29,187 nt of DNA from a virus. Positions 7,841 through 15,604 of the stretch are shown piece after piece. The notes under the pieces were generated by a model. That model had not been told where the DNA came from, ran no database searches, and saw only the letters and a list, made by a program, of their open reading frames with translations. Both the position numbers and the translations under genes were made by a program. Location: positions 1 through 29,187 of IMG/VR virus record IMGVR_UViG_3300035070_001995. One strand, given 5' to 3'. Numbering within the stretch: position 1 is the stretch's first letter; every line of letters begins with the position of its first letter.

Positions 7841-9608
7841 ACCTGATCCGCGTGGCGAGGATTTCCAGCATCGGAAGCGGTTGCTGGTTCGACGTCACAA
7901 GGAAGGCGTGCGAAACAGCATGGCCCGCCGCCCGGATGCCCTTCCACACGGTGTAAACCTGCGTCGAACTCGCCCCGCCCCACACGAACGTGCCCCAAAC
8001 GCCGGTTCCCCAAACCGACCCTTCGTCCGTCGTCATGGCGTTCGGTGCGGAAATCGACGGAACGGAGTAATCCGACAGGCCCATCATCTTGAACGTCGGC
8101 GTTCCGTTCGACGAAAACGTCGCGGCCGCATGGTTGACGATCTTCAGCCCCGGATAACCGGCCGTCGTGAATTTCGGGACGTATTTCCCGGTATACTGCG
8201 CCCCGTTGTCGTTGCCGCCCGTCTCGCCTTCCATCACAAGCCCGGCATTGGTGGCAAAATACAGCAGCCCGTTTGCCGTAGCACCACACCGAACATCCCA
8301 TCCGGTGTAGCGGCACCACGCCCCGGTGCGGGCATTGGCGACATAGGCCACGTTGTCAGCCCCCGGAACGCCGATCAGCAGCAGCGATTGCGGCTGCCAG
8401 AGCGTTGCCGTGACCGGGAATGCCGTGGTTGCGTTGGCAACAGCGGCCTTCCATGCATCCTCGATAGGATAGGTGATCGCCACGGCCTGCAGGGCAGACC
8501 GGTCCTTTTTCAGAGCCTCGGAAACCGGGATGATCCCGTCATCCGTCAGGATCGCCAGATCGCCGCCTGCCTTGAAGTAGGCGTGCTTGTTGAGAGGCGG
8601 CGCAATGTCGTAAACGCCGGTCAGCGCCCATGTGCTGGACGATGCCGGGTCCGTCCCCTGGTAAACCGCAATCTCGCCGTTGGTCGAGACGAAGATGCAC
8701 ACGTCATCAAGCCCGGACCCGCTGTCGAGCGACCACGTCGCCCCGAACATCAGGGTTCCGCCCTTGCGAAACACCGCCCCGAGGTCGATTTCCGTCGCCG
8801 CGCCGCCGATGGACTTTACCGGCAGATACCAGACCGACAGGCTGTTTTTCTCGACGAAGAACAGCCGTTCCTTGAACAGCCAGACTTGCGACAGGGACGC
8901 CGTGGCAATGCCGGTGATGGTGATGGCCGACCCGGCCGAGGACGCGCCGTTCGCCGTCGCCGCGCCGGTTGCCGAGGTCAGCGCCTCGTTGTCCTGAAAC
9001 GGTCCCGCCGTGATGGCCCCGAGCCGCAGCGTGCCCGTGGTGGAGCTGGCCTGCGTGATCCCGACGATAGTAGCCGAAGCCCCCGACGTGCCGCCCGTGA
9101 CCGTCTGGCCCACGGCAAAAGCCGTCACCAGCGCGTCGTAGGAGAGGTTGTTAACCGCCGCCGTGGTGATCGGCTGCCATGCCGTGCCGTTGTAGTATTG
9201 AGCATGATCCGTGCCGTTGACCGCGACGGTATACTGCCCTGAGGCGTTCGAGATTTGCGCCGCCGACCAGTCGCCGGAGCCAAGCCCGGCCACGTCTGCA
9301 AACACCGCGCCGCCGCCGTTGATCCTATCCGCGTTGTAAAGCCCGGAAGCCGTCGCCGCCCACAAAATGTCAGAACCGGCCGAATGCACGATCAGCCGCA
9401 CGACTGCAGATCCAATGTCGGCATAGGCCGAAGACCCGCCGCGCAGCCTCGCCCCCTGAGCCGTCGGAAAGAAGTCATCCAGCACTTCCGCCTGATCCGA
9501 CGGCGCGGACGTGATGTTGCCAGACTGCACCCAGCCCTTTACGGGCGCAGGAAACGCCATGTCCCGCGTCACGGGGACGCGGTTCTGTGTCGCGGCGCGG
9601 TGCAGCAT
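7818..9608 (-). CDS. Tail nozzle / tail tubular protein B-like
   Basis: A 596-residue protein starting MLHRAATQNRVPVTRDMAFP at 9608, directly after the tail adaptor stop. It opens with the family-type text on the virion targets (APVKGWVQSGNITSA, then EVLDDFFPTAQGARLRGGSS). It continues with repeated beta-sheet blades (for example LIVHSAGSDILWAATASGLY, VWLFKERLFFVEKNSLSVWY and VAYVANARTGAWCRYTGWDV), consistent with a propeller-like nozzle. A small Thr/Ala/Gly-rich insertion (about 168-230) looks like an added domain. In podoviruses of the T7 and P22 type this protein forms the distal tube through which DNA leaves. The pairing with the gp11-like adaptor next door supports the call. Confidence 0.8.
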   Translation of the reverse strand: MLHRAATQNRVPVTRDMAFPAPVKGWVQSGNITSAPSDQAEVLDDFFPTAQGARLRGGSSAYADIGSAVVRLIVHSAGSDILWAATASGLYNADRINGGGAVFADVAGLGSGDWSAAQISNASGQYTVAVNGTDHAQYYNGTAWQPITTAAVNNLSYDALVTAFAVGQTVTGGTSGASATIVGITQASSTTGTLRLGAITAGPFQDNEALTSATGAATANGASSAGSAITITGIATASLSQVWLFKERLFFVEKNSLSVWYLPVKSIGGAATEIDLGAVFRKGGTLMFGATWSLDSGSGLDDVCIFVSTNGEIAVYQGTDPASSSTWALTGVYDIAPPLNKHAYFKAGGDLAILTDDGIIPVSEALKKDRSALQAVAITYPIEDAWKAAVANATTAFPVTATLWQPQSLLLIGVPGADNVAYVANARTGAWCRYTGWDVRCGATANGLLYFATNAGLVMEGETGGNDNGAQYTGKYVPKFTTAGYPGLKIVNHAAATFSSNGTPTFKMMGLSDYSVPSISAPNAMTTDEGSVWGTGVWGTFVWGGASSTQVYTVWKGIRAAGHAVSHAFLVTSNQQPLPMLEILATRIRYEAAAAL

Positions 9609-9610
9609 GA

Positions 9611-10315
9611 TTAACTCGGGATTGTATTCGGGACGTTGTCTTGCCAGCGAACTGCCTTCCGCTCGCCAAGGTTGACAACCCTGCGCCCACGGGTGTCATT
9701 CGACAGCCGGGCAATGAGGGCTTCGTATTCCAGGTATTTGTCCTGATACGGCAGGCCGCGGCGTTCCCGCCAGCGCCATACCGTGCCTGCCTCGATGACC
9801 CTGCGCGGCAGAAGCAGCACGTCGGCGGGGTCGGTCAGGTCGGATTTGGCCGTGCCGTTGACCAGCCAGTTTTTCGAGACATAGCTGACCACAATCGACG
9901 TGCCCGACGAAGGCGCATCCTCGAATGTGATGGACCACGCCCCGTCGTAGCCGGTCAGGCGGTAGAACCGTTCGGCACCGGGGCCAACGTCCGTCAGGTC
10001 CGTCCATGCCCCGTCCGTCGTGACGGGGTGGACGATCCTGTCCTGCGTCGTGTCATAGACAGCCATGCGGTCGCGGGCGAGCCGCTTGAAGTCGGACGGC
10101 AGGGAATAGGTCGCGGACCCATCCCCCGCAATCGTGGTCTGCGCGCCAATCGGGGACGGCAGGTCGAGCCGCTCCAGAATGTCATCGACGGCTTCAAGCA
10201 TGAAATCGTCGCGCAATTCGACATGCTGATCTTCCGTCGCCGTCAGCCAGCTTGACGGAGCCGTGATCGAACATTGCCGCGCAATGCGGTCGAGCGCCTC
10301 CGTCACCAGTGTCAT
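9611..10315 (-). CDS. Tail adaptor (tail tubular protein A-like, gp11-like)
   Basis: A 234-residue protein starting MTLVTEALDRIARQCSITAP at 10315. It has an N-terminal helical part with DDILERLDLPSP and a beta part (SATYSLPSDFKRLARDRMAV, then AERFYRLTGYDGAWSITFED). The C-terminal helices contain the family-type stretch VIEAGTVWRWRERRGLPYQD KYLEYEALIARL. Adaptors of this kind sit between the portal ring and the nozzle and complete the connector after DNA packaging. The gene overlaps the upstream one by four bases (ATGA) and is followed after two bases by the nozzle gene, the usual order. Confidence 0.8.
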   Translation of the reverse strand: MTLVTEALDRIARQCSITAPSSWLTATEDQHVELRDDFMLEAVDDILERLDLPSPIGAQTTIAGDGSATYSLPSDFKRLARDRMAVYDTTQDRIVHPVTTDGAWTDLTDVGPGAERFYRLTGYDGAWSITFEDAPSSGTSIVVSYVSKNWLVNGTAKSDLTDPADVLLLPRRVIEAGTVWRWRERRGLPYQDKYLEYEALIARLSNDTRGRRVVNLGERKAVRWQDNVPNTIPS

Positions 10316-10863
10316 GCGGCTTCATCCTTGCGCGGACGGCCGGGGCCGCGTTTCTGCGAGGCTTCAAGCATTTCTTCCATCGCCGCCATGCGTTCCTGCA
10401 TTTCAGCAATCTGGCGGTCCTTGTCGGCGGCATCCCGGCCGGACAGGAAGTCGCCCGCCAGCTTCGGCAGTTGCCGCGCGCCGGGGAACGGCAGGCGCGT
10501 CAAGGCGCCCTCGCCCATATCGCGGACGTGCTCCACGGTAAGGATGCCCATGCCGCGCAGCAGCGCCGCCTGATCCTGCGTCACGCCAGACCACGCGCCG
10601 AGCGGGGTGCCCGTCTCGGGGACGGCATTGCCGACGCGCCACGCGTCATAGGCGGGGCCGACAACATCCCAGCGCGCTGCCATCGCCTGATAGGTCAGGC
10701 TTGCCCGCTTGGTTTCATCCCAGTTGGGCGGGCGCAGCTTTTCGACCCGGTGCCATGTGCGCACCTTGTCGAAGTTGTCACCGGCAGGGGCCAGAAGGAC
10801 CATATCGGTCGCCCGGTCGCCACTGTATTCGGTCTTGAATTCAATCACGCGAATGCCTGACAT
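10312..10863 (-). CDS. Connector-region hypothetical protein with HhH-like and AT-hook-like tail
   Basis: A 183-residue protein starting MSGIRVIEFKTEYSGDRATD. Residues about 94-140 (TQDQAALLRGMGILTVEHV, GALTRLPFPGARQLPKLAGD) resemble a helix-hairpin-helix-like unit. About 145-170 is a short coiled coil (QIAEMQERMAAMEEMLEASQ), and the end carries a basic AT-hook-like motif KRGPGRPRKD (171-180). It is the first gene after the terminator that follows the decoration gene, so it may open the tail part of the operon or depend on read-through. Similar proteins lie between capsid and adaptor genes in other podoviruses but have no settled function. The DNA-contact idea is an inference from the basic tail. 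Confidence 0.7.
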   Translation of the reverse strand: MSGIRVIEFKTEYSGDRATDMVLLAPAGDNFDKVRTWHRVEKLRPPNWDETKRASLTYQAMAARWDVVGPAYDAWRVGNAVPETGTPLGAWSGVTQDQAALLRGMGILTVEHVRDMGEGALTRLPFPGARQLPKLAGDFLSGRDAADKDRQIAEMQERMAAMEEMLEASQKRGPGRPRKDEAA

Positions 10864-10885
10864 TTTCCGTCTTTCATTGATCCAG

Positions 10886-10915
10886 AGGGAAAGGCGGGGC
10901 CATGACAGCCCCGCC
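10886..10915 (-). terminator. Rho-independent terminator after the decoration gene
   Basis: On the minus strand a perfect eight-pair stem GGCGGGGC / GCCCCGCC closes a seven-base loop and is followed by TTTCCC. It lies just after the stop of the decoration-like gene and before the connector gene. It would lower tail-gene expression relative to the head genes. The U-run is short, so termination may be partial. Confidence 0.65.
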
Positions 10916-10921
10916 CGGTTT

Positions 10922-11395
10922 TCACCACGGGAAATCGCACATCACGATCTTGGCCGACGCATCAATCGCGTAGGCGCAGATCGCATCCGTCACGAGCGCC
11001 GACACGTCGAGCGTGCCGTCCGTCGATCCGACCGGCGTCAGCGCGTTGCCGTCGCCACCAGCGGTCAGGGCGGTGTTGAGCGTGGCCGGGCCTTTGATCT
11101 GCACCCAGCAATACTCATTGTTCGCCGGGGCCGACTGCAGAACGCCAGCCCCAAGACCTGCGCTGTCCGACAGGTCGGACGTGACGGCGGTCGCCGAACC
11201 CGCCGAAACCCCGCTCGGGGCGTAGTAATAGGCCACGTTGCCCGCAACAGCCGCGACGGAACCCGCAGCGGTCTTGTATTGAACGAACTTGTAGACCTTG
11301 GCCCCGACGAAGGCGATATCGCCCAGCGCGGGGGTATTGCCTTCCGTCAGCGCCGTGTAGGTCGCCGTCAGGTTGGCACCGGAGTAGATACCCAT
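10922..11395 (-). CDS. Head decoration-like protein
   Basis: A 157-residue protein starting MGIYSGANLTATYTALTEGN, 12 bases after the major capsid stop. It is small, beta-rich and full of Ala, Gly and Thr (FVGAKVYKFVQYKTAAGSVA, GTLDVSALVTDAICAYAIDA), with few charged residues. Small beta proteins directly after the major capsid gene are often decoration or stabilising proteins on the outer shell. It shares this flavour with the 15145 protein. The call rests on position, length and composition; I do not recognise a named family. A strong terminator hairpin follows it. Confidence 0.6.
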   Translation of the reverse strand: MGIYSGANLTATYTALTEGNTPALGDIAFVGAKVYKFVQYKTAAGSVAAVAGNVAYYYAPSGVSAGSATAVTSDLSDSAGLGAGVLQSAPANNEYCWVQIKGPATLNTALTAGGDGNALTPVGSTDGTLDVSALVTDAICAYAIDASAKIVMCDFPW

Positions 11396-11407
11396 TTCCG
11401 TCCCTCC

Positions 11408-12391
11408 TTATGCCGCGTCGAACAGGACGCCTTGCAGCGACCGGTTGGTGCAGACCATGTTCCCCATCCAGTAGAGCGGGATCACTATCGCATCCTGGTT
11501 GATGGGCTTCTTCTCCTCGTCCATCGTCCACTGCGCATCCGGGTGTTGCACCAGATACAGGTAGTCGGTGTTGAGGAAGTAGGCTTTTTCAGCCGTGGTC
11601 GAGAAGTTGGTGTTGTCATCGAAGATGACGTCCGCGTTCTTGAACTTCAGGCTGTTGAAGCCCGCCTTCGCCATGTCGGCGTCGGCGTATCGCTGCAGTT
11701 GCTGCTCGCCCAGTTCGTAAAGCGCATAGAAGTCATGCGACATCACGATCAGGTCGGGCTTGTCGGACGCACGCACCAGCGACAGCCAGAGCGCGTTCAT
11801 GTCGGCCTTCATGCTGGCGGCGTTCGTGGTGGACGGCGAGGCAGCGAGGTTCGTGCCCGTCATTTCCTTGAACTGGTTGCGCCAGAAGGTCCACGTTGCC
11901 GAGTCGATCCCGCCGACCGTCCCCTGACCGTTGGTCTGGATGATGTTGGCGAGGCCGTTGATCTGGTTGGACAGCGCGCCGTCCGAGTAGATATCGACCG
12001 CGAAGAAGTTCGCCGCCGAACGCATGGCGTTCTTCTTGCGCGATTTGACCAGATCAATCATCGCCTGCTTGCCCGAGTTCAGGCGCAGTTCGCGGCCCGA
12101 GGCGGTGACGTGCATGGCGATCTGCTGCAGCGGGTACTTGGCCGAGGTCAGCACGTCCGAGGCGGAGGTGTTGAGGCTTTCATACCCGGTGTAGCGTTGG
12201 GTCGTGCCGTTGTCGGCATAATCCAGGGGCTCCTGGATTTCATAGCCGCCGCTGAACGACTTGATGTTGCCCTTCTTCTTCATGCGATTGAGAAGAGCGT
12301 TGTTGTTGCTCACGTTGTCCGTGACTTCCGTCCCCGAGTTGCGAAGGGTGGTCGTCACCAGTTCCGTGAACACGGTAGAGGGCGTAGCCAT
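11408..12391 (-). CDS. Major capsid protein
   Basis: A 327-residue protein starting MATPSTVFTELVTTTLRNSG. The opening VTTTLRNSGTEVTDNVSNNN and the block IKSFSGGYEIQEPLDYADNG match a common podovirus major capsid family with the HK97 fold. Later text such as DLIVMSHDFYALYELGEQQL, TEKAYFLNTDYLYLVQHPDA and the closing MGNMVCTNRSLQGVLFDA also fits. It forms the icosahedral shell. It lies directly after the scaffold gene (12 bases) and before the decoration-like gene, the classical order. Length is normal for the family and no damage is visible. Confidence 0.9.
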   Translation of the reverse strand: MATPSTVFTELVTTTLRNSGTEVTDNVSNNNALLNRMKKKGNIKSFSGGYEIQEPLDYADNGTTQRYTGYESLNTSASDVLTSAKYPLQQIAMHVTASGRELRLNSGKQAMIDLVKSRKKNAMRSAANFFAVDIYSDGALSNQINGLANIIQTNGQGTVGGIDSATWTFWRNQFKEMTGTNLAASPSTTNAASMKADMNALWLSLVRASDKPDLIVMSHDFYALYELGEQQLQRYADADMAKAGFNSLKFKNADVIFDDNTNFSTTAEKAYFLNTDYLYLVQHPDAQWTMDEEKKPINQDAIVIPLYWMGNMVCTNRSLQGVLFDAA

Positions 12392-12403
12392 CTGTCAGTG
12401 TCC

Positions 12404-13378
12404 TTATTTCCTGTGGGCGCGGTCGAAGGCTGCCGAAAGGACTTCATCCTCGGTCATCACCCGGGTTGCCCCGCTCGCCGTTGCCCGAACGTTTACGGAT
12501 TTGGCTTTCAACGCTGCTTCGGTCTTAGGGTCGGGTTGGGCGGCTGTTGCAGCGGCCTGCGCCTGAGCCTTCACGTCTGGCAGGTAGATCGTCAGTGCAG
12601 CATCGTAGGCAGCCGCGAGCACGTCCTTGGCGGAGGCGTTCTGGCCGAGTTTTTCGCGCATGATCGGCACAAAGGACGGAATGTGGTTCTCCACTTCCGC
12701 CCAATGCTCCGCACCCTGCGCGAATGCGGTGACTTCGTCGATGATCTGCCTTTCGGCCGACACCGCCGACACCTGCGACCGGACATATTCCGGGTCGGAA
12801 ACGCGCTGTAGCTGCTGTTTCAGCGCGCTTATCTCGTTTTGCAGGGCGATTGCCTGCGATGCGTCTTGCGGCGCGTCCCCGAGGGCCTGCCGAAGCGCGT
12901 TTTCCATGCCATGCTTCTTTGCCAGCCCGAGAAGCGTCTCGACCGGCTTTTCCGCGAAGTCGCGCGACACCTTTGCCAGCGACATGACTTCCGCCGCGAC
13001 CTGCTCCGGCCGCATATTGGCCAGATTGGGCATTTCCCGCGCCGCCTGCGCCAGAACGTCCCTGATCGGCCCGAGGCCGTTCACGAAACGGGTCTGTTCC
13101 GCCAGCTTGCGCGACATTTCGCGGTGCGAATTGGTGACGGCTTCCCGCGCTTCCGGCGTCAGGGATGCCCATGCCGTTTTCACCCCGGCCGGAAGGTCGG
13201 TCGGCGCCGGTTCCTGCTCCGGCTCCTGGGGCTGTTCCGGCGCGGCTTCCGCCTCAGTGGCCGGTTGTTCGGCGTCTTCGATGGGGTCGTCGGCCGTGAT
13301 CCGGTCAAAAGCGGCGGAAAGATCGGCGTCCGGCATGGCTTCATCAGCCACGAGCGCTGGCGCGGTCGTGTCGGTCAT
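12404..13378 (-). CDS. Capsid scaffolding protein
   Basis: A 324-residue protein starting MTDTTAPALVADEAMPDADL. The first 65 residues are acidic and rich in Glu, Pro and Ala (EQPATEAEAAPEQPQEPEQE). The middle is helical with Gln and Arg (TNSHREMSRKLAEQTRFVNG, ALQNEISALKQQLQRVSDPE, a likely coiled coil near 180-195). The end is Ala-rich and then basic (EDEVLSAAFDRAHRK). This profile and the place immediately before the major capsid gene are typical of podovirus scaffolds, which guide shell assembly and then leave. The basic C-terminal helix would be the capsid-binding part, by analogy with P22-type scaffolds. Confidence 0.8.
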   Translation of the reverse strand: MTDTTAPALVADEAMPDADLSAAFDRITADDPIEDAEQPATEAEAAPEQPQEPEQEPAPTDLPAGVKTAWASLTPEAREAVTNSHREMSRKLAEQTRFVNGLGPIRDVLAQAAREMPNLANMRPEQVAAEVMSLAKVSRDFAEKPVETLLGLAKKHGMENALRQALGDAPQDASQAIALQNEISALKQQLQRVSDPEYVRSQVSAVSAERQIIDEVTAFAQGAEHWAEVENHIPSFVPIMREKLGQNASAKDVLAAAYDAALTIYLPDVKAQAQAAATAAQPDPKTEAALKAKSVNVRATASGATRVMTEDEVLSAAFDRAHRK

Positions 13379-13394
13379 GTGAATGTCCCTTGTT

Positions 13395-13682
13395 TTACCC
13401 GAGAAGGTGTTGAAGCCCGTGCTTCTTGGCGAAGGCTTCGTTTTTCAGACGCCCGCCCGTGGGCGACGGCAGGTCGTTCGCGTCAACGCAGTTGTTTTTT
13501 TCAAGGTCATACCGGCGCGCCCGGCGTCCCTCGATCATGCTTCCGTCAACCGGGCTACGATAGGCCGGAAGATCGGACCACACGCGCGGCGTGACCGGCT
13601 GCCACGGGCCGGAAACCATCGGTTCACGCGTCACCTTGTCCACCATGACCCCGAGGGCCTTGTCATACACATAGATTGCCAT
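13395..13682 (-). CDS. Small conserved protein before the scaffold
   Basis: A 95-residue protein starting MAIYVYDKALGVMVDKVTRE at the ATG at 13682, one base after the stop of the repeat protein gene (TGACATG). A longer version from 13748 would lie inside that gene and reads as Ser/Arg shadow. It has a Lys/Arg/Asn/Asp-rich middle (SMIEGRRARRYDLEKNNCVD) and ends KNEAFAKKHGLQHLLG. Similar short proteins with this YVYDK..G.MVDK.TREPM opening occur next to the scaffold genes of other podoviruses. No function is established and no enzyme motif is visible. It may be a minor head component. Confidence 0.7.
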   Translation of the reverse strand: MAIYVYDKALGVMVDKVTREPMVSGPWQPVTPRVWSDLPAYRSPVDGSMIEGRRARRYDLEKNNCVDANDLPSPTGGRLKNEAFAKKHGLQHLLG

Positions 13683-13683
13683 G

Positions 13684-15141
13684 TCATGCCGCCAGCAAGA
13701 GAGCCGTGATTTCATCGTCAAGAAGCTGCTGCGCGAGGATGGCCGCATTCAGGGCATCAAGCGCCGCTTCCCGTTCCGCCAGCGCCCGCCGCAACAGCCG
13801 GACGTCGTCGCGCCTCGGGGCTTCCTGCCTGCCCAGCGCCGCAATGACGCGGTCCGATATGCGCCGCAGATCTGCCCGGCGCTTCGGAGGGGCCGTTTCC
13901 GCGATTTCCTCGACCGCCTCCTCTACGTCGTCCAGATCGACGACATTGCCGTCGCGGTCCACATACTTGATCGGTAGCCAGCCGCCCGGCTGTTCCTGCG
14001 TTCCGGTGGACAGGACCACATCCGGAAGGGCTGCGGTGTATTCCAGCGTGTCGAGCGCGACCGTCGCGCTTGCGGCAACGCCCACATCCGGCAGGGCCGT
14101 CGAATAGGCAAGTGCGTCCAGTGCAACCGGCGTTCCGACCGTGGCCGTCGCATCCGGCAGGCTTGCCGAATAGGACAGAGCATCGAGCGCAACCGTTGTG
14201 CCCGTCGAAACGCTCACATCCGGCAGGGACGCGGCGTAGGACAGGCTGTCGAGCGCCACAACGGCCGGGACCGCCAGCGTCATATCCGGCAGGCTGGCGG
14301 TATAGCCGAGGCTATCCAGCGCGACGGGCGTATTGACCGCCGCTGTAAGGTCTGGAAGCGCCTCGGAATATGCCAGCGTGTCGAATGCGACCGGCGTATC
14401 GACCTGCGCCGTCAGGCTGTTGACCGTCTCCGTATATGCCAGCGTGTCGAGATTGACCGACGTGCCGCTTGCCGTGGCGACGTTGATTTCAACCCAGGCG
14501 ACATGCGCCCGGCCGGTGTCCGTCCAGTTGTAGGTGTCGGTTGTTGATCCTGCCGTGGCTACGACATGGTAGCCATAGGCGCAGGTAATGTCCGACGTGT
14601 CCCCGGTGCCGGTGTTCGCCGCAGAAATCAGCGTCCCGCCCGTCATGCTGAATTCGGACGTGGTGACGGTTTCCCGCACGCCCAACATGGACAGAAGGAC
14701 GTTGTTATCCGCCGTCGTCGTGCGCGTGAATGCCTGCGTTGCCACATCCGAGGAATAGGACGTGGATACGCCGCGCCCGGCTACCGGCGTCCCGGTATCA
14801 TACCCGGAAATCACCCACACCAGAGTCTGGCAGCCCCGGCCCGCGCCGCCAAGATCGACCGCGACCGCAGGCGTTCCGGTCGGCGGCGACGTGACTTCAT
14901 AAACCGCGACCGCGAAGTCAATCCCGGCATTGAAGCCCGTCGCCGTGGGCGTCAGCGCCGACCCGCCGCCGAGCGTTACCGTCCAGTTCGCCGGGTCTTC
15001 AAGCGCGTTGGCATCCCACGCCTGGACCTTGATGATGACCAGATCGGATGACGATCCGACCGTCGCGTTACCGGAGTAGTTCTGGACGTTGCTTGTCGAG
15101 TTGATGACAAGCTGTGGCGACGTGTGGCCGGAGATAGCCAT
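13684..15141 (-). CDS. Head-region protein with seven 22-residue repeats and coiled-coil end
   Basis: A 485-residue protein starting MAISGHTSPQLVINSTSNVQ, three bases after the 15145 gene. Residues 1-225 form a beta-rich, jelly-roll-like domain (LVIIKVQAWDANALEDPANW, LVWVISGYDTGTPVAGRG, RAHVAWVEINVATAS). Residues 228-381 are seven tandem repeats of exactly 22 residues with consensus VALDxLxYxxxLPD. After a short linker (GGWLPIKYVDRDGNVVDLDD) the last 80 residues are charged helices with a coiled-coil look (RRALAEREAALDALNAAILA). Its place between portal and scaffold suggests a virion head fibre or outer appendage. The repeats could form a stalk whose length depends on copy number. The repeat family is not known to me. 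Confidence 0.75.
   Translation of the reverse strand: MAISGHTSPQLVINSTSNVQNYSGNATVGSSSDLVIIKVQAWDANALEDPANWTVTLGGGSALTPTATGFNAGIDFAVAVYEVTSPPTGTPAVAVDLGGAGRGCQTLVWVISGYDTGTPVAGRGVSTSYSSDVATQAFTRTTTADNNVLLSMLGVRETVTTSEFSMTGGTLISAANTGTGDTSDITCAYGYHVVATAGSTTDTYNWTDTGRAHVAWVEINVATASGTSVNLDTLAYTETVNSLTAQVDTPVAFDTLAYSEALPDLTAAVNTPVALDSLGYTASLPDMTLAVPAVVALDSLSYAASLPDVSVSTGTTVALDALSYSASLPDATATVGTPVALDALAYSTALPDVGVAASATVALDTLEYTAALPDVVLSTGTQEQPGGWLPIKYVDRDGNVVDLDDVEEAVEEIAETAPPKRRADLRRISDRVIAALGRQEAPRRDDVRLLRRALAEREAALDALNAAILAQQLLDDEITALLLAA
13999..14460 (-). repeat. Seven tandem 66-bp coding repeats
   Basis: Seven in-frame units of 66 bases encode residues 228-381 of the protein above. On the plus strand most units show CATCCGGCAGG near one end and a TCGAGCGC or TCCAGCGC block in the middle. 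The outer copy (228-249) is the most diverged at the protein level and has lost LPD. Third-base differences between units show they are old repeats under protein-level selection, not a fresh duplication. Confidence 0.9.
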
Positions 15142-15144
15142 CTA

Positions 15145-15594
15145 TCAGGTGACGGTAAACAGCCCGTTGGCGTTCAGCGTGATCGTCGCCGTCTGCCCCG
15201 TGGTCAGCGTGATTGCCGAGCCGTGATCCCACACCCCTACCAGCGGATCGGCGGGCGAAGTCGGCGTGTCGTCATAGACGTAGATATACCGGAAGGTCGC
15301 AATCGAACCGCCCGAGGCCGTGATGGTGAAGTCGCCCGCGTCAAACTTCGTCACCCCGCCCGTCTCGGCCCAGGTCACGCTTTCCAGCGTCCGGTCCACG
15401 GTCAGCGTGTCGGTGTAGTTGGTGTAGGAAATCTGCGTCACGTTCGCCAGAACCCCGTTGCCGGTGGCCGTGGGGTTGCTCGCCTCGGATGCCGGTGCGG
15501 TGTTCGACAATGCGACCTTGAACGTGTCAGACGACATGTTCACGACCGTGCCGAGGTTCTCGATCCAGTCGGCAATCTTGCTGCCAGTGGCCAT
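15145..15594 (-). CDS. Small beta-rich virion-type protein
   Basis: A 149-residue protein starting MATGSKIADWIENLGTVVNM, 10 bases after the portal stop and three bases before the repeat protein. It opens with a short helix and continues as beta-sheet text rich in Thr, Ala and Val (DTFKVALSNTAPASEASNPT, LESVTWAETGGVTKFDAGDF, RYIYVYDDTPTSPADPLVGV). Proteins of this length and style follow portal genes in many alphaproteobacterial podoviruses and prophages and are annotated only as phage proteins. A minor head or decoration role is likely from its place. I see no motif that proves it. Confidence 0.7.
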   Translation of the reverse strand: MATGSKIADWIENLGTVVNMSSDTFKVALSNTAPASEASNPTATGNGVLANVTQISYTNYTDTLTVDRTLESVTWAETGGVTKFDAGDFTITASGGSIATFRYIYVYDDTPTSPADPLVGVWDHGSAITLTTGQTATITLNANGLFTVT

Positions 15595-15604
15595 GTTTCA
15601 GCCC

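Noticed and set aside
10709-12811. A 700-codon open frame on the plus strand
   Set aside because: It runs antisense to the connector, decoration, capsid and scaffold genes, is very rich in Arg, Val and His, and has no recognisable domain. It is a GC-rich shadow of the real genes.
13999-14460. CRISPR array or recent tandem duplication at the 66-bp repeats
   Set aside because: Units follow each other without spacers, stay in frame, and differ mostly at third bases, so they are old protein repeats.
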